Shown here: positions 8,902 to 17,135 of the stretch, piece by piece
Layout of the letters: each line of letters starts with the position of its first letter
How positions within the stretch are numbered: the stretch's first letter is position 1
Source of the DNA: Amycolatopsis sp. cg9
GTDB lineage: Bacteria; Actinomycetota; Actinomycetes; Mycobacteriales; Pseudonocardiaceae
Reading direction: 5' to 3'
DNA length: 64,000 bases
Assembly (NCBI RefSeq): GCF_041346945.1
Contig: NZ_CP166850.1
Span: forward strand, 7,238,501 to 7,302,500
Notes under the pieces: generated by a model
The model's input: only the letters and a program-made list of their open reading frames with translations
Told to the model about the DNA's origin: nothing
The model's database searches: none
Made by a program: the position numbers and the translations under genes

Positions 8902-9779
8902 CCGGGCGGGTCGTGGTCGTCGGCTCGGCCAACGTGGACCTCGCCGTCGACGTGCCCCGGCCGCCGAAAGCGGGCGAGACCATCCTCGGGGACCGCCTCC
9001 GCCGCAGTCCCGGGGGCAAGGGCGCGAACCAGGCCGTCGCCGCCGCGCTGGCCGGGGGTGCCGACACCAGCTTCGTCGGTGCGCTCGGCGAAGACGAAGG
9101 CGCCGACCTGATCCTCGTCTCCCTCGGCGGCGCCGGCGTCCGCACCGACCTGATCGAACGCGCCGAAGCGCCCACCGGCACCGCGTTCATCACCGTGGCC
9201 CCGGACGGCGAGAACGCCATCGTCGTCGCCCCGGGCGCCAATGACCACGTGAAGATCGGGGCCGCGCAGGCCGACCGGATCGCCGAAGCCGACGTCGTCC
9301 TGGCCCAGCTGGAAATCCCGCTCGACGTCGTCGCGGCCACTGCCGCGGCCAAGCGGCCCGGTGCGCTGGTGATCCTCAACGCGGCGCCGTCGCGGGAACT
9401 GCCCGGCTCGCTGTGGGAGGTCGTCGACCTGCTGGTCGTGAACGAGCACGAGGCGGCCGACCTCGCGGGCGAGCCCGAGAAGCTGCTCAAGCGCGTGCCG
9501 GCGGTCGTCGTCACGCTCGGCGGCGATGGCTGCGTGGTCCTCCGCCGCGACGAAGAACCCGTGCGGATCCCCGGGATCCCGGTGGACGTCGTGGACACCA
9601 CCGGCGCGGGCGACACCTTCTGCGGCGTCCTCGCGGCGGCCCTGGCCCACGGGCACCGCCTCCCCGAGGCCGCCCGGCGGGCCGGCGCGGCCGCCGCGCT
9701 GGCCGTCACGCGGCCCGGGGCCCAGGCCGCCGTCCCCACCGCCGGAGAAGTCGCGGCGCTCGAAGGAAAGGCACGATGA
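8898..9779 (+). CDS. rbsK: PfkB-family (ribokinase-like) sugar kinase
   Basis: A 293-residue ribokinase-type kinase. Substrate motif GGKGANQAVAAALAGG (about residues 35-50) and the C-terminal PfkB signature DTTGAGDTFCGVLAAAL (about 232-248), with the catalytic Asp in GAGD, are both complete. NEHEA is the typical ribokinase sequence in the middle. It would phosphorylate ribose or a related pentose freed by the two ADP-ribosylglycohydrolase-fold proteins encoded immediately upstream, with ATP. Start ATG overlaps the preceding stop (ATGA). The rbsK name reflects similarity, and the exact sugar is unproven. Confidence 0.85.
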   Translation: MTGRVVVVGSANVDLAVDVPRPPKAGETILGDRLRRSPGGKGANQAVAAALAGGADTSFVGALGEDEGADLILVSLGGAGVRTDLIERAEAPTGTAFITVAPDGENAIVVAPGANDHVKIGAAQADRIAEADVVLAQLEIPLDVVAATAAAKRPGALVILNAAPSRELPGSLWEVVDLLVVNEHEAADLAGEPEKLLKRVPAVVVTLGGDGCVVLRRDEEPVRIPGIPVDVVDTTGAGDTFCGVLAAALAHGHRLPEAARRAGAAAALAVTRPGAQAAVPTAGEVAALEGKAR

Positions 9780-11629
9780 CCGCCAGTTTCGACCCGCTCG
9801 TCCCGCGGCCGATCGACCGGCCGACCGAGGTGCGCGGCCCACTGTCCGCATTGGACGAGGCGAAGATCTTCGCCGCCCCCGCGAACCCGGCGGACCGGCC
9901 CGCGTGGCGCGCGAAGCTCCACGAATGGCGCGAGGACGCCCGCGAGCGTCACGGCTACACCGGCGCCGCCTACGCCCGCCCGCAAGCGGCCTGGGCGGCG
10001 TCCTGCCACTCGGTCGCCCAGGTCTGGCTCTGGGACGAGCTGCTCTACTCCTTCGCCGAACACCGCTTCACGCCTGAACGCTTCCTCGCCGACGCGCGGG
10101 CGCGCTTCGGCGGGCTGGACGCCGTCGTCCTCTGGCACGCCTACCCGGTGATCGGCCTCGACGACCGCAACCAGTGGGACTTCTACCGCGACGTCCCCGG
10201 GCTCACCGAGCTGATCGCCACCCTGCACGAGGAGGGCCTGCACGTCTTCGTCGACTACAACCCCTGGGACGTCGGCACCCGCCGCGGCGAGGACGACCTC
10301 ACCGAACTGGCCGCCCTGGTCAAGGACCTGAAAGCCGACGGCGTCTTCCTCGACACGCTCAAGAAGGCCGAGCCGGACTTCGTCGACCGCCTCGAGGCCG
10401 CCCGGCCCGGGATCGTCCTCGAAGGCGAATCGAAGCTCGCCGTCGAGCGGATCGAGGACCACGCGGCGTCGTGGGCGCAGTTCTTCGCCGACTCGCCCGT
10501 GCCCGGCGTCCTGCGCGCCCACTGGTTCGAGCGGCGCCACATGCAGCACCACGTCCGCCGCTGGCACCGCGACCACAGCGAAGAACTGCAGTCGGCGTGG
10601 CTCAACGGCGCCGGCGTCATGGTCTGGGAGGTCGTCTTCGGGGTCTGGGTCGGCTGGTCTCCCCGGGACGCCGCGACCGTCCGCCGGATGGTCACCCTGC
10701 AGCGCCTGGCGAAGGACCTCCTCCTCGACGGCGAGTGGACCCCGCTGGCCGAGCTGCCGCCCGAGGCCGAAGCCGCCGGCGTCTACGCGTCGAAGTGGGA
10801 ACTCGGCGACCGGACACTGTGGACGCTCGTCAACCGCGGCGGCACCGACTACCACGGCCCGCTGCCCGGCACCGACCTCCTCGGCGGGGTCCCCGCCCGA
10901 GGCATCGGCGCGACGGCGGACGGCTGGCACCCCGAGCTCCCGGACCTGCCGCACGACCCGGACGCCCGGTTCCCGCACCGGATCGCGGTCCGCATCCGGC
11001 CACAACGGACCACCGGCGTACCGGACGAAGACGCCGTCGTCGTCCCGGCCGGGCCCTACGTCCTGACCGTGCGGTACCGCGCTCGCGAGACCGGCATGTA
11101 CCAGGGAGCGCCCTACGTCGACGAATGGAAGCCGCTCCCGCCGCGCCTGCACGACGCCCGCACGCTGCAGCGGGAAGGCGAACTGACCACCTCGGTGGCG
11201 GTGGCGGCGACCGAAGTGACCAACGCGCAGTTCGCGGAGTTCCTGGCCGCCACCGGCCACGAGTGGGAGCGGAAGCACGCGGGCGCCGCGGACGAGCCGG
11301 TCACCCACGTCGACCTCGACGACGCCCGCGCGTACTGCGCGTGGCGCGGCGGCCGCCTGCCGACCGAGGACGAGTGGCAGCTGGCGGGGGACCGCCTGCG
11401 CCGCGGCACCCCGGCCGTGTGGAACTGGACCGAGAGCGAGCACTCCGACGGCCGGACGCGGTTCGTGCTGCTCAAGGGCGGCAGCGACCACGTGGCCGCA
11501 GGCTCGGAGTGGTACCTCGAAGGCGGCCGGAAGGGGCCCGAGTACACCGTGAAACTCCTCCTGCCCGGCCTGGGCCTCGCCCGGAGCGCGACGGTCGGCT
11601 TCCGCTGCGCCTGGGAGGTGCCCTCGTGA
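9776..11629 (+). CDS. TIM-barrel-like domain fused to FGE/SUMF1-like domain lacking active-site cysteines
   Basis: A 617-residue two-domain protein. Residues ~1-330 look like a glycoside-hydrolase-type (beta/alpha)8 domain (VVLWHAYPVIGLDDRNQWDF, GLHVFVDYNPWD, ADGVFLDTL, GIVLEGESKL). A beta-rich stretch follows. Residues ~465-617 form a formylglycine-generating-enzyme/SUMF1 domain (TEVTNAQFAEFLAATGH, DDARAYCAWRGGRLPTEDEWQLAG, VGFRCAW). The paired active-site cysteines of true FGE (CxxxxC) are missing: that stretch reads GSEWYLEGGRKG. It is therefore unlikely to make formylglycine, and the domain may bind carbohydrate. No signal peptide is seen. It overlaps neighbours on both sides and belongs to the sugar operon. 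Confidence 0.8.
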   Translation: MTASFDPLVPRPIDRPTEVRGPLSALDEAKIFAAPANPADRPAWRAKLHEWREDARERHGYTGAAYARPQAAWAASCHSVAQVWLWDELLYSFAEHRFTPERFLADARARFGGLDAVVLWHAYPVIGLDDRNQWDFYRDVPGLTELIATLHEEGLHVFVDYNPWDVGTRRGEDDLTELAALVKDLKADGVFLDTLKKAEPDFVDRLEAARPGIVLEGESKLAVERIEDHAASWAQFFADSPVPGVLRAHWFERRHMQHHVRRWHRDHSEELQSAWLNGAGVMVWEVVFGVWVGWSPRDAATVRRMVTLQRLAKDLLLDGEWTPLAELPPEAEAAGVYASKWELGDRTLWTLVNRGGTDYHGPLPGTDLLGGVPARGIGATADGWHPELPDLPHDPDARFPHRIAVRIRPQRTTGVPDEDAVVVPAGPYVLTVRYRARETGMYQGAPYVDEWKPLPPRLHDARTLQREGELTTSVAVAATEVTNAQFAEFLAATGHEWERKHAGAADEPVTHVDLDDARAYCAWRGGRLPTEDEWQLAGDRLRRGTPAVWNWTESEHSDGRTRFVLLKGGSDHVAAGSEWYLEGGRKGPEYTVKLLLPGLGLARSATVGFRCAWEVPS

Positions 11630-12834
11630 CCGTCTCCCGCGATCCCTCCGCCGGGGCCCTCGCCGGCCTGCGCGTCGTCGACGCGTCCACGCTCTTCGCG
11701 GGGCCGATGGCCGCCATGCACCTCGGTGACATGGGTGCCGAGGTGATCAAGGTCGAGCACCCGCGCAAACCGGACCCCGCCCGCACCCACGGCGCCGCGA
11801 AGGACGGCGTCAACCTCTGGTGGAAGACGCTGGGCCGCAACAAGCGCACGATCACCGCCGACCTCGGCAGCGAAGGCGGCCGCGAGGTCTTCCTCGCCCT
11901 CGCGACCACCGCCGACGTCGTGATCGAGAACTTCCGCCCGGGCACCCTCGAGCGCTGGCACCTCGGGTACGAGGAACTGGCGAGCTGGAACCCGAAGCTC
12001 GTCCTCGCCCGCGTCACCGGCTTCGGGCAGACCGGCCCGTACCGCACCCGGCCCGGCTTCGGCACCCTCGCCGAAGCGATGAGCGGCTTCGCGGCGACCA
12101 CCGGGGAGCCCGACGGCCCGCCGACGCTCCCGCCGTTCGGCCTGGCCGACGGGGTCGCGTCCCTGGCCACGGCGTACGCGATCATGGTCGCGCTCGCCGC
12201 GCGCGCGAACACCGGGCGCGGGCAGGTCGTCGACACCGCGATCATCGAGCCGATGCTGGCCATGCTCGGCCCGCAGATCACGCGCTGGGACCAGCTGCGC
12301 ACCGTCCAGCCGCGCACCGGCAACCGGTCGATCAACAACGCGCCGCGCAACACCTACCGCACCGCCGACGGCCAGTGGGTCGCGGTGTCCACGTCGGCCC
12401 AGTCGATCGCCGAGCGCGTGGTCGGGCTGGTCGGCCGGCCCGACCTGGCGGCCGAACCGTGGTTCGCCAGCGGCGCCGAGCGCGCCCGGCACGCCGACGA
12501 GCTCGACGAAGCCGTCGGCAAGTGGATCGGGCAGCGCACGCGCGACGAAGTCGTCGCCGCGTTCGAAGCGGCGCAGGCCGCGGTGGCGCCGATCTACGAC
12601 GCCGCCGACGTCGTCGCCGACCCGCAGTTCCGGGCGCTCGGCACGATCCACGAGATCGACGACCCCGAGCTGGGGCCGATGCTGATGCAAGGCCCGCTGT
12701 TCCGGCTTTCGGGTCACGACGGGGTCATCGGGTTCACCGGGCGCCCGCACGGCGCCGACACCGACGCGGTCCTGGACGAGCTCGGGTTCGCGCCGGAGCG
12801 CGTGGCGGAGCTGCGGGACCGGGGTGCGGTGTGA
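11626..12834 (+). CDS. family III CoA transferase (CaiB/BaiF type)
   Basis: A 402-residue class III CoA transferase. The N-terminus reads LAGLRVVDASTLFAGPMAAMHLGDMGAEVIKVE. ENFRPGTLERWHLGYEEL is the conserved middle block. The catalytic aspartate is D175 in FGLADGVASL, the position that forms the aspartyl-CoA anhydride in formyl-CoA transferase. It would move CoA between an acyl-CoA donor and a carboxylic acid. The next gene, overlapping by four bases, is a CitE-like lyase. CoA activation followed by C-C cleavage is a common pairing in citramalate/itaconate-type dissimilation. The actual acid is unknown. Confidence 0.9.
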   Translation: MTVSRDPSAGALAGLRVVDASTLFAGPMAAMHLGDMGAEVIKVEHPRKPDPARTHGAAKDGVNLWWKTLGRNKRTITADLGSEGGREVFLALATTADVVIENFRPGTLERWHLGYEELASWNPKLVLARVTGFGQTGPYRTRPGFGTLAEAMSGFAATTGEPDGPPTLPPFGLADGVASLATAYAIMVALAARANTGRGQVVDTAIIEPMLAMLGPQITRWDQLRTVQPRTGNRSINNAPRNTYRTADGQWVAVSTSAQSIAERVVGLVGRPDLAAEPWFASGAERARHADELDEAVGKWIGQRTRDEVVAAFEAAQAAVAPIYDAADVVADPQFRALGTIHEIDDPELGPMLMQGPLFRLSGHDGVIGFTGRPHGADTDAVLDELGFAPERVAELRDRGAV

Positions 12835-13646
12835 CCCCGCCGCTGACGTTCCTCTACGCGCCGGCCGACCGGCCGGACCGGGTGCGGAAGGCCCTGGAAT
12901 CCGAGGCCGACGTCGTGCTCGTCGACCTCGAGGACGCCGTCGCCCCGGCCCGCAAGGACGAAGCCCGCGAGAACGCCGTCCGGCTGCTCGCCGCCGGGGA
13001 CCGGCCCGTGCAGGTGCGCGTCAACCACCCGAGCACGCCGTGGCACGATGCCGATCTCGCGGCGGTCGCCGGCTTGCCGCCGTCGGTCGGGGTCCGGCTG
13101 CCGAAAGCCGAGGCACCGGCGGAAATCCTGGCCGTGGCCGCGGTGCTCGGAGACCGGGACCTGCACCCGCTGATCGAGTCCGCGCTCGGCGTGGAACGGG
13201 CACTGGAGCTCGCGACGGCGTCGCCGCGGGTGGCGTCGATCGGGCTGGGCGAGGCCGACCTGCGCTCGGACCTCGGCGTGGCCGACGACGCCGGGCTGAC
13301 CTGGGCGCGCAGCCGGGTGATCGTCGCGGCGCGGGCTGCGCGGCTCGCCCCGCCCGCGATGTCCGCCTACCCGAACGTCCGCGACCTCGACGGGCTCGCG
13401 GCGTCCTGCCGCGCGGGCCGGGCGCTGGGGTTCCGCGGCCGGACCGCGATCCACCCGGTGCAGCTGGCGACGATCCGCGCCGCGTTCCGGCCGACCGAGC
13501 AGGAAGTCTCGCGCGCGCGGGAAGTCCTCGCGCGGGTGGCGGGCGCGACGGCCGCCGGGGTCGGCGCGATCGCCCTGCCGGACGGGACCTTCCTCGACGT
13601 CGCCATGGTCGAGCAGGCGCGCACGGTGCTCGCCCTGGCCGACTAG
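12831..13646 (+). CDS. CitE-like acyl-CoA lyase (HpcH/HpaI aldolase superfamily)
   Basis: A 271-residue member of the citrate-lyase-beta/malyl-CoA-lyase group. It shows the typical start FLYAPADRPDRVRKALESEADVVLVDLEDAV with metal-binding acidic residues in LEDAV. Other landmarks are VRVNHP, RLPKAEAPAEI, LIESALGVERALELA and IGLGEADLRSDLGV. RGRTAIHPVQLA near the C-terminus is a signature of CitE-like enzymes. Stand-alone CitE homologues cleave or form beta-hydroxyacyl-CoA thioesters. It is the last gene of the operon and is coupled to the CoA transferase by a GTGA overlap. Confidence 0.88.
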   Translation: MTPPLTFLYAPADRPDRVRKALESEADVVLVDLEDAVAPARKDEARENAVRLLAAGDRPVQVRVNHPSTPWHDADLAAVAGLPPSVGVRLPKAEAPAEILAVAAVLGDRDLHPLIESALGVERALELATASPRVASIGLGEADLRSDLGVADDAGLTWARSRVIVAARAARLAPPAMSAYPNVRDLDGLAASCRAGRALGFRGRTAIHPVQLATIRAAFRPTEQEVSRAREVLARVAGATAAGVGAIALPDGTFLDVAMVEQARTVLALAD

Positions 13647-13696
13647 TACAAGCGCGTTGTACGGATTTTGGACCCGCGTGTGGCGCACTGGCGCCC

Positions 13697-14923
13697 ATGC
13701 GAATTCCGAAAGCGATCGTCCTCGCGCTGGCCGTGGTGGCCGGCGCACTGGCGCTGCCCGGGACGGCGAGCGCCGCCTACAGCGACCCGCTGACGACCAC
13801 CACGAAGCAGAACCTGGTCTGGCACGCCACGCCGGCCGCGGCGCTCACCGCGCTGGACAACGCGCTGCCGAACGTCAGCCTCAACACCGTCGTCAACGAC
13901 ACCAGCTACGCGATGACCGGCTGCACGAGCGCGGAGAAGGCCGCGCTGCCCAAAGCACCGGTGGCCACCAAGTCGCTGTGCTGGGACAGCGAGCGGGCCG
14001 GCAGCACGACGTGGGTGCCCCAGGGCATCACGACGTCCGGTGACGCCGACGACGACGGTATGTGGGGCGCGGACAAGATCATCCTGTCCGGCTGGCACGG
14101 CACCGACGCGCTCGGCCGGTACAACGACGCCCGGATCCAGGCGATCAACTACAACGACCCGGCGTCGGCCGCGCACCGGATGATGTACCTGGCCGTGCCG
14201 AACAGCACCGGCAGCAGCTTCACCGCGGCGAAGGCGCACATGGGCGGGATGGCCTGGCTCGGCGACAAGGTCTACGTCACCGCCGTCGGCAACACCTCGA
14301 CCGCGATCCGGGTGTTCAGCACCAAGCACATCCTGCAGCTCAGCGACACGACGTCGAACGCGATCGGCAAGACGTCCGGCGGCTACGCGGCCTACACCTA
14401 CAAGTACGCGATGATGCAGATCGGCTACTACTCCTACGCGGGCGGCACGTGCAGCATGTCCTCCGACACGGGCGTGCCGTGCTTTTCGTCGCTGTCACTG
14501 GACCGCAGCACCAGCCCGGCTTCGGTGGTCACCACGGAGTACTTCTCCGACCAGGCCCTCCACGGCCGCCTCTACCGCTTCCCGATGGGCGCGGACTACC
14601 TGCTGACCGGGACCGCGACCGAGGCGTTCCGCAGCTACGTCGGCAACATGCAGGGCGTGCTGTCCCACGACGGCAAGTGGTACGTGGCCCACAGCTCGGC
14701 GACCATCAACGGCCAGCTCTGGTCCCAGACGACCACGGCGAGCACCTCGGCGACCTGCGGCTCGACGACGGCCTGCTGGGCGATCCACCCGGAGGCACTG
14801 ACGTACGACTGGGCGACCGGCCTGGTCTGGTCCCAGTCCGAGTGGTCGACGGCGGACTGCGCGGCGCAGAGCCAGACGTGCGGCCGGACGGTGTTCGCGG
14901 TGCCGCTGGCCTCGCTGGGCTAA
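13697..14923 (+). CDS. secreted protein of unknown function
   Basis: A 408-residue exported protein that I do not recognise. A Sec-type signal peptide (MRIPKAIVLALAVVAGALAL, cleavage after GTASA near residue 26) is followed by a Ser/Thr/Tyr-rich chain. It has several cysteines that could pair (GCTSA, SLCWD, GGTCSMSSDTGVPC, ATCGS..ACW, DCAAQSQTC). Repeating short hydrophobic strands such as DKVYVTAVGNTSTAIRVF, YLLTGTATEAF and GKWYVAHSS suggest a beta-propeller-like fold. It starts 50 nt after the sugar operon. Its stop codon overlaps that of the convergent ArsR-like gene by two or three bases. Confidence 0.8.
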   Translation: MRIPKAIVLALAVVAGALALPGTASAAYSDPLTTTTKQNLVWHATPAAALTALDNALPNVSLNTVVNDTSYAMTGCTSAEKAALPKAPVATKSLCWDSERAGSTTWVPQGITTSGDADDDGMWGADKIILSGWHGTDALGRYNDARIQAINYNDPASAAHRMMYLAVPNSTGSSFTAAKAHMGGMAWLGDKVYVTAVGNTSTAIRVFSTKHILQLSDTTSNAIGKTSGGYAAYTYKYAMMQIGYYSYAGGTCSMSSDTGVPCFSSLSLDRSTSPASVVTTEYFSDQALHGRLYRFPMGADYLLTGTATEAFRSYVGNMQGVLSHDGKWYVAHSSATINGQLWSQTTTASTSATCGSTTACWAIHPEALTYDWATGLVWSQSEWSTADCAAQSQTCGRTVFAVPLASLG

Positions 14924-15888
14924 CCGGCCAGTAGGGACGTTCCGAGCGCCGTGATCAGGTAAAGGACCTGGCGTCCGGAGCGTTCCCGGTCGACCAGCCC
15001 GTTCTCCCGCAGGACCGCCAGGTGCTGCGAGACGGCGCTGGGCGTGACACCGAGGGCGCTGGCCAGCTCGGTCGTGGTCGCGGGGGAGCGGAGGGCTTCG
15101 AGGAGCCCGGCCCGCGCCCGGCCGAGCAGCCGGACCGTGGCCCTCGCCGGGGGCCGGGTGCCGGCCGTCCACAGCGCGCCGCGGCCGCGGGCGGGGTAGC
15201 GGACCGTCGTCTGCGTGGAGGTGTTCCGCTTGACCAGGACGTGCGGCGAGCCGAGCACGACGGGGATGAGGACGAGCCCGCCGGGCCCCCGGTTGACCGG
15301 GCGGACGTCGTTCAGCAGCAGCTTCCCCTCGTGCCAGCGCAGGTTCGGGTGGAGGCCGGCGAACAGCTTCTCGGCCCCGCCCGTGGCCAGCGCGCGGGCG
15401 CGGTGGGCGACGTCGGCGTCGAGGACGGCCCGGATCCGCGGCCAGTGCGGCGCCACCAGCCGGTCGTGCGCCGCGCGCAGCTCCGCGGCGATCACCCGCA
15501 GGCCGGCCGCCGGGCGGGCGGCGAGGTCGGCGGCGGGCCCGGGGAGCTCCGCGCCGAACACGCGGGTGAGGCTGGCCCGGACCTGGCGGGCGGTCGTGCG
15601 CCGCAGCGCGGCCAGGTCGTCCTCGATGGACGGACCCGAGTTCTTCGGCGCGGGCACCAGGAATTCCGGCCAGCCGGGCCGGTCGTGCACGAGCAGCGGC
15701 CACGTCCAGGCGAGGTCCAGGGGTTCGCGGGCGAGCTCGCCGGAAGCCCAGCGCAGCCACGGCAAGGTGGCCGCCTGGCGGTCGCGGCCGCCGAGCTGTT
15801 GCAGGCACGCCACGGTTTCCGACAGCGGGGAGACGGCGAAGCGGGTCGCCGCCAGCTCGGCGACGTCGAGTTCCACCGTGAGGACCAC
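14920..15888 (-). CDS. ArsR-type winged-helix regulator with long N-terminal domain (DUF5937-like)
   Basis: A 322-residue regulator. The C-terminal ~60 residues form an ArsR winged helix (LLEALRSPATTTELASALGVTPSAVSQHLAVLRENGLVDRERSGRQVLYLI). The N-terminal ~250 residues match the large uncharacterised domain often fused to ArsR helices in actinomycetes (VELDVAELAATRFAVSPLSETV). No metal-binding cysteine motif is visible in the DNA-binding domain, so metal sensing is unlikely. It is divergent from an MFS exporter gene 68 bp away, the usual arrangement for regulator and target. Confidence 0.85.
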   Translation of the reverse strand: MVLTVELDVAELAATRFAVSPLSETVACLQQLGGRDRQAATLPWLRWASGELAREPLDLAWTWPLLVHDRPGWPEFLVPAPKNSGPSIEDDLAALRRTTARQVRASLTRVFGAELPGPAADLAARPAAGLRVIAAELRAAHDRLVAPHWPRIRAVLDADVAHRARALATGGAEKLFAGLHPNLRWHEGKLLLNDVRPVNRGPGGLVLIPVVLGSPHVLVKRNTSTQTTVRYPARGRGALWTAGTRPPARATVRLLGRARAGLLEALRSPATTTELASALGVTPSAVSQHLAVLRENGLVDRERSGRQVLYLITALGTSLLAG

Positions 15889-15901
15889 GGTCCCGAGTAT
15901 G

Positions 15902-15914
15902 TAGCACCGCGCTA
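15902..15914. promoter_or_regulatory. candidate operator between arsR-like and MFS genes
   Basis: An imperfect palindrome TAGCAC-C-GCGCTA (one arm mismatch) sits between the divergent regulator and transporter starts. Position and symmetry make it the best operator candidate in this 68-bp gap. No second copy was seen. Confidence 0.35.
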
Positions 15915-15956
15915 AAAGGTGTCCGGCCGCGGCGAAGCGCCGAAGGATCCCCGGTT

Positions 15957-17135
15957 GTGCCCCGGCTGCCTTATCGGCGTCTGTGGTGGGCGATCGGCGT
16001 CGACAACCTCGGCACCGGGGCGGTCACCGCGGCGATGCCCCTGCTGACCGTGACGGTGACGCGCGACCCCCGGCTCGTGTCCTTCGTCGCGACCGCCGCC
16101 GCTCTGCCGTGGCTCCTGCTGGCCCTTCCCGCGGGCGCACTGGCCGACCGGCACGACCGGGCCACCCTGATGTGGCGGGCGCAGGCGGGCCAGGCCGCAC
16201 TGGCCGGGGTGCTCGCCGTGGTGGCCGCCTGCGGCGGAGCCGGCGTGCCGGTCCTGGCCGTCGTCGCGTTCGGGCTCGGTACGGGAGACGTCGTCTTCGG
16301 CACCGCGGCGCAGGCGATCCTGCCGGACCTGCTCCCGCCGCCCGACCTGCCGCGGGCGAACGGCCGTCAGCAGGCCATCACCACGGTCGCCCAGCAGTTC
16401 GCCGGGCCACCTCTGGGCAGCGCGTTGTTCGGCGTCGCCGCCGCGTGGCCGTTCGGGCTCGACGCCGTCTCGTACGCGGTGTCCGCGGCGGTGGTGGCGA
16501 CGCTGCCCCGGCGAGCCCGCGGCGGTGCGCGGCGCTCCGGCGTCCGCGAGGGGCTGACCTGGCTCCGCCGGCACCGGTTGCTGCGGACCCTCGCCGTCCT
16601 GCTGGGCGTCAACGCTTTCTGCGGCCAGCTCGCGGCCGTGACGCTGGCCCTGCTCGCCACCGAGGTGGTGCACGTCGGCGCCCGCGGCTACGGCGTGCTG
16701 CTCGCCGGCGCGGCGGTCGGCAGCGTCCTCGGCGGGCTGGTCAACGCGCGCCTCGTGGCCCGGATCGGGACCCGGGCGGCGCTGGTGACGGCGCTGACCG
16801 TGAACGCCGGCGCGTTCGCCGGGATCGGCCTGAGCCCGGCGGCCGTCCCGATGGGGGCGTTCCTGGCCGTGTCCGGCTTCGCCACGACGCTCTGGAACAT
16901 CGTGGCGATCGGCCTCCGGCAGCGGCTCGTGCCGCCCGCGCTGCTCGGCCGCGTCACCGGTGCCTACCGCCTGCTGGGCTGGGGACTGATCCCGGCCGGC
17001 ACCCTGGCGGGCGGGCTGGTCGCGCACGGCCTGGGCCTGCGCGCGCCCTACCTGGTCGCGGCCGTCGTGCGCGGGCTCGCGCTGGTGCCGGCGCTGCCGA
17101 TCCTGCTGCGCGAGCTCCGGGACACCGTCAGGTGA
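15957..17135 (+). CDS. MFS transporter (EntS/MFS_3-like)
   Basis: A 392-residue major facilitator with about 11-12 helices. GALADRHDRATLMWRAQ is the conserved loop between helices 2 and 3, and [14 protein letters not shown] is the second-half counterpart. The start RLWWAIGVDNLGTGAVTAAMPLLTV resembles EntS-type exporters. The GTG start lies 10 nt after AAGGA. Divergent from the ArsR-like gene and probably controlled by it, as a drug or metabolite exporter. The 3' end overlaps the convergent membrane-protein gene by 8 bp. Confidence 0.88.
   Translation: MPRLPYRRLWWAIGVDNLGTGAVTAAMPLLTVTVTRDPRLVSFVATAAALPWLLLALPAGALADRHDRATLMWRAQAGQAALAGVLAVVAACGGAGVPVLAVVAFGLGTGDVVFGTAAQAILPDLLPPPDLPRANGRQQAITTVAQQFAGPPLGSALFGVAAAWPFGLDAVSYAVSAAVVATLPRRARGGARRSGVREGLTWLRRHRLLRTLAVLLGVNAFCGQLAAVTLALLATEVVHVGARGYGVLLAGAAVGSVLGGLVNARLVARIGTRAALVTALTVNAGAFAGIGLSPAAVPMGAFLAVSGFATTLWNIVAIGLRQRLVPPALLGRVTGAYRLLGWGLIPAGTLAGGLVAHGLGLRAPYLVAAVVRGLALVPALPILLRELRDTVR

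Noticed and set aside
8639..11491. Long minus-strand open frame across the kinase and FGE-like genes
   Set aside because: Low-complexity shadow translation. The plus strand has coherent domains and four-base overlaps.
9776..11629. True formylglycine-generating enzyme
   Set aside because: The active-site cysteine pair is absent and there is no sulfatase in the operon.
14495..15907. Longer minus-strand frame overlapping the ArsR-like gene
   Set aside because: Its translation is Arg/Pro/Ala-rich. The 322-residue frame in the same region has a clean winged helix and start.
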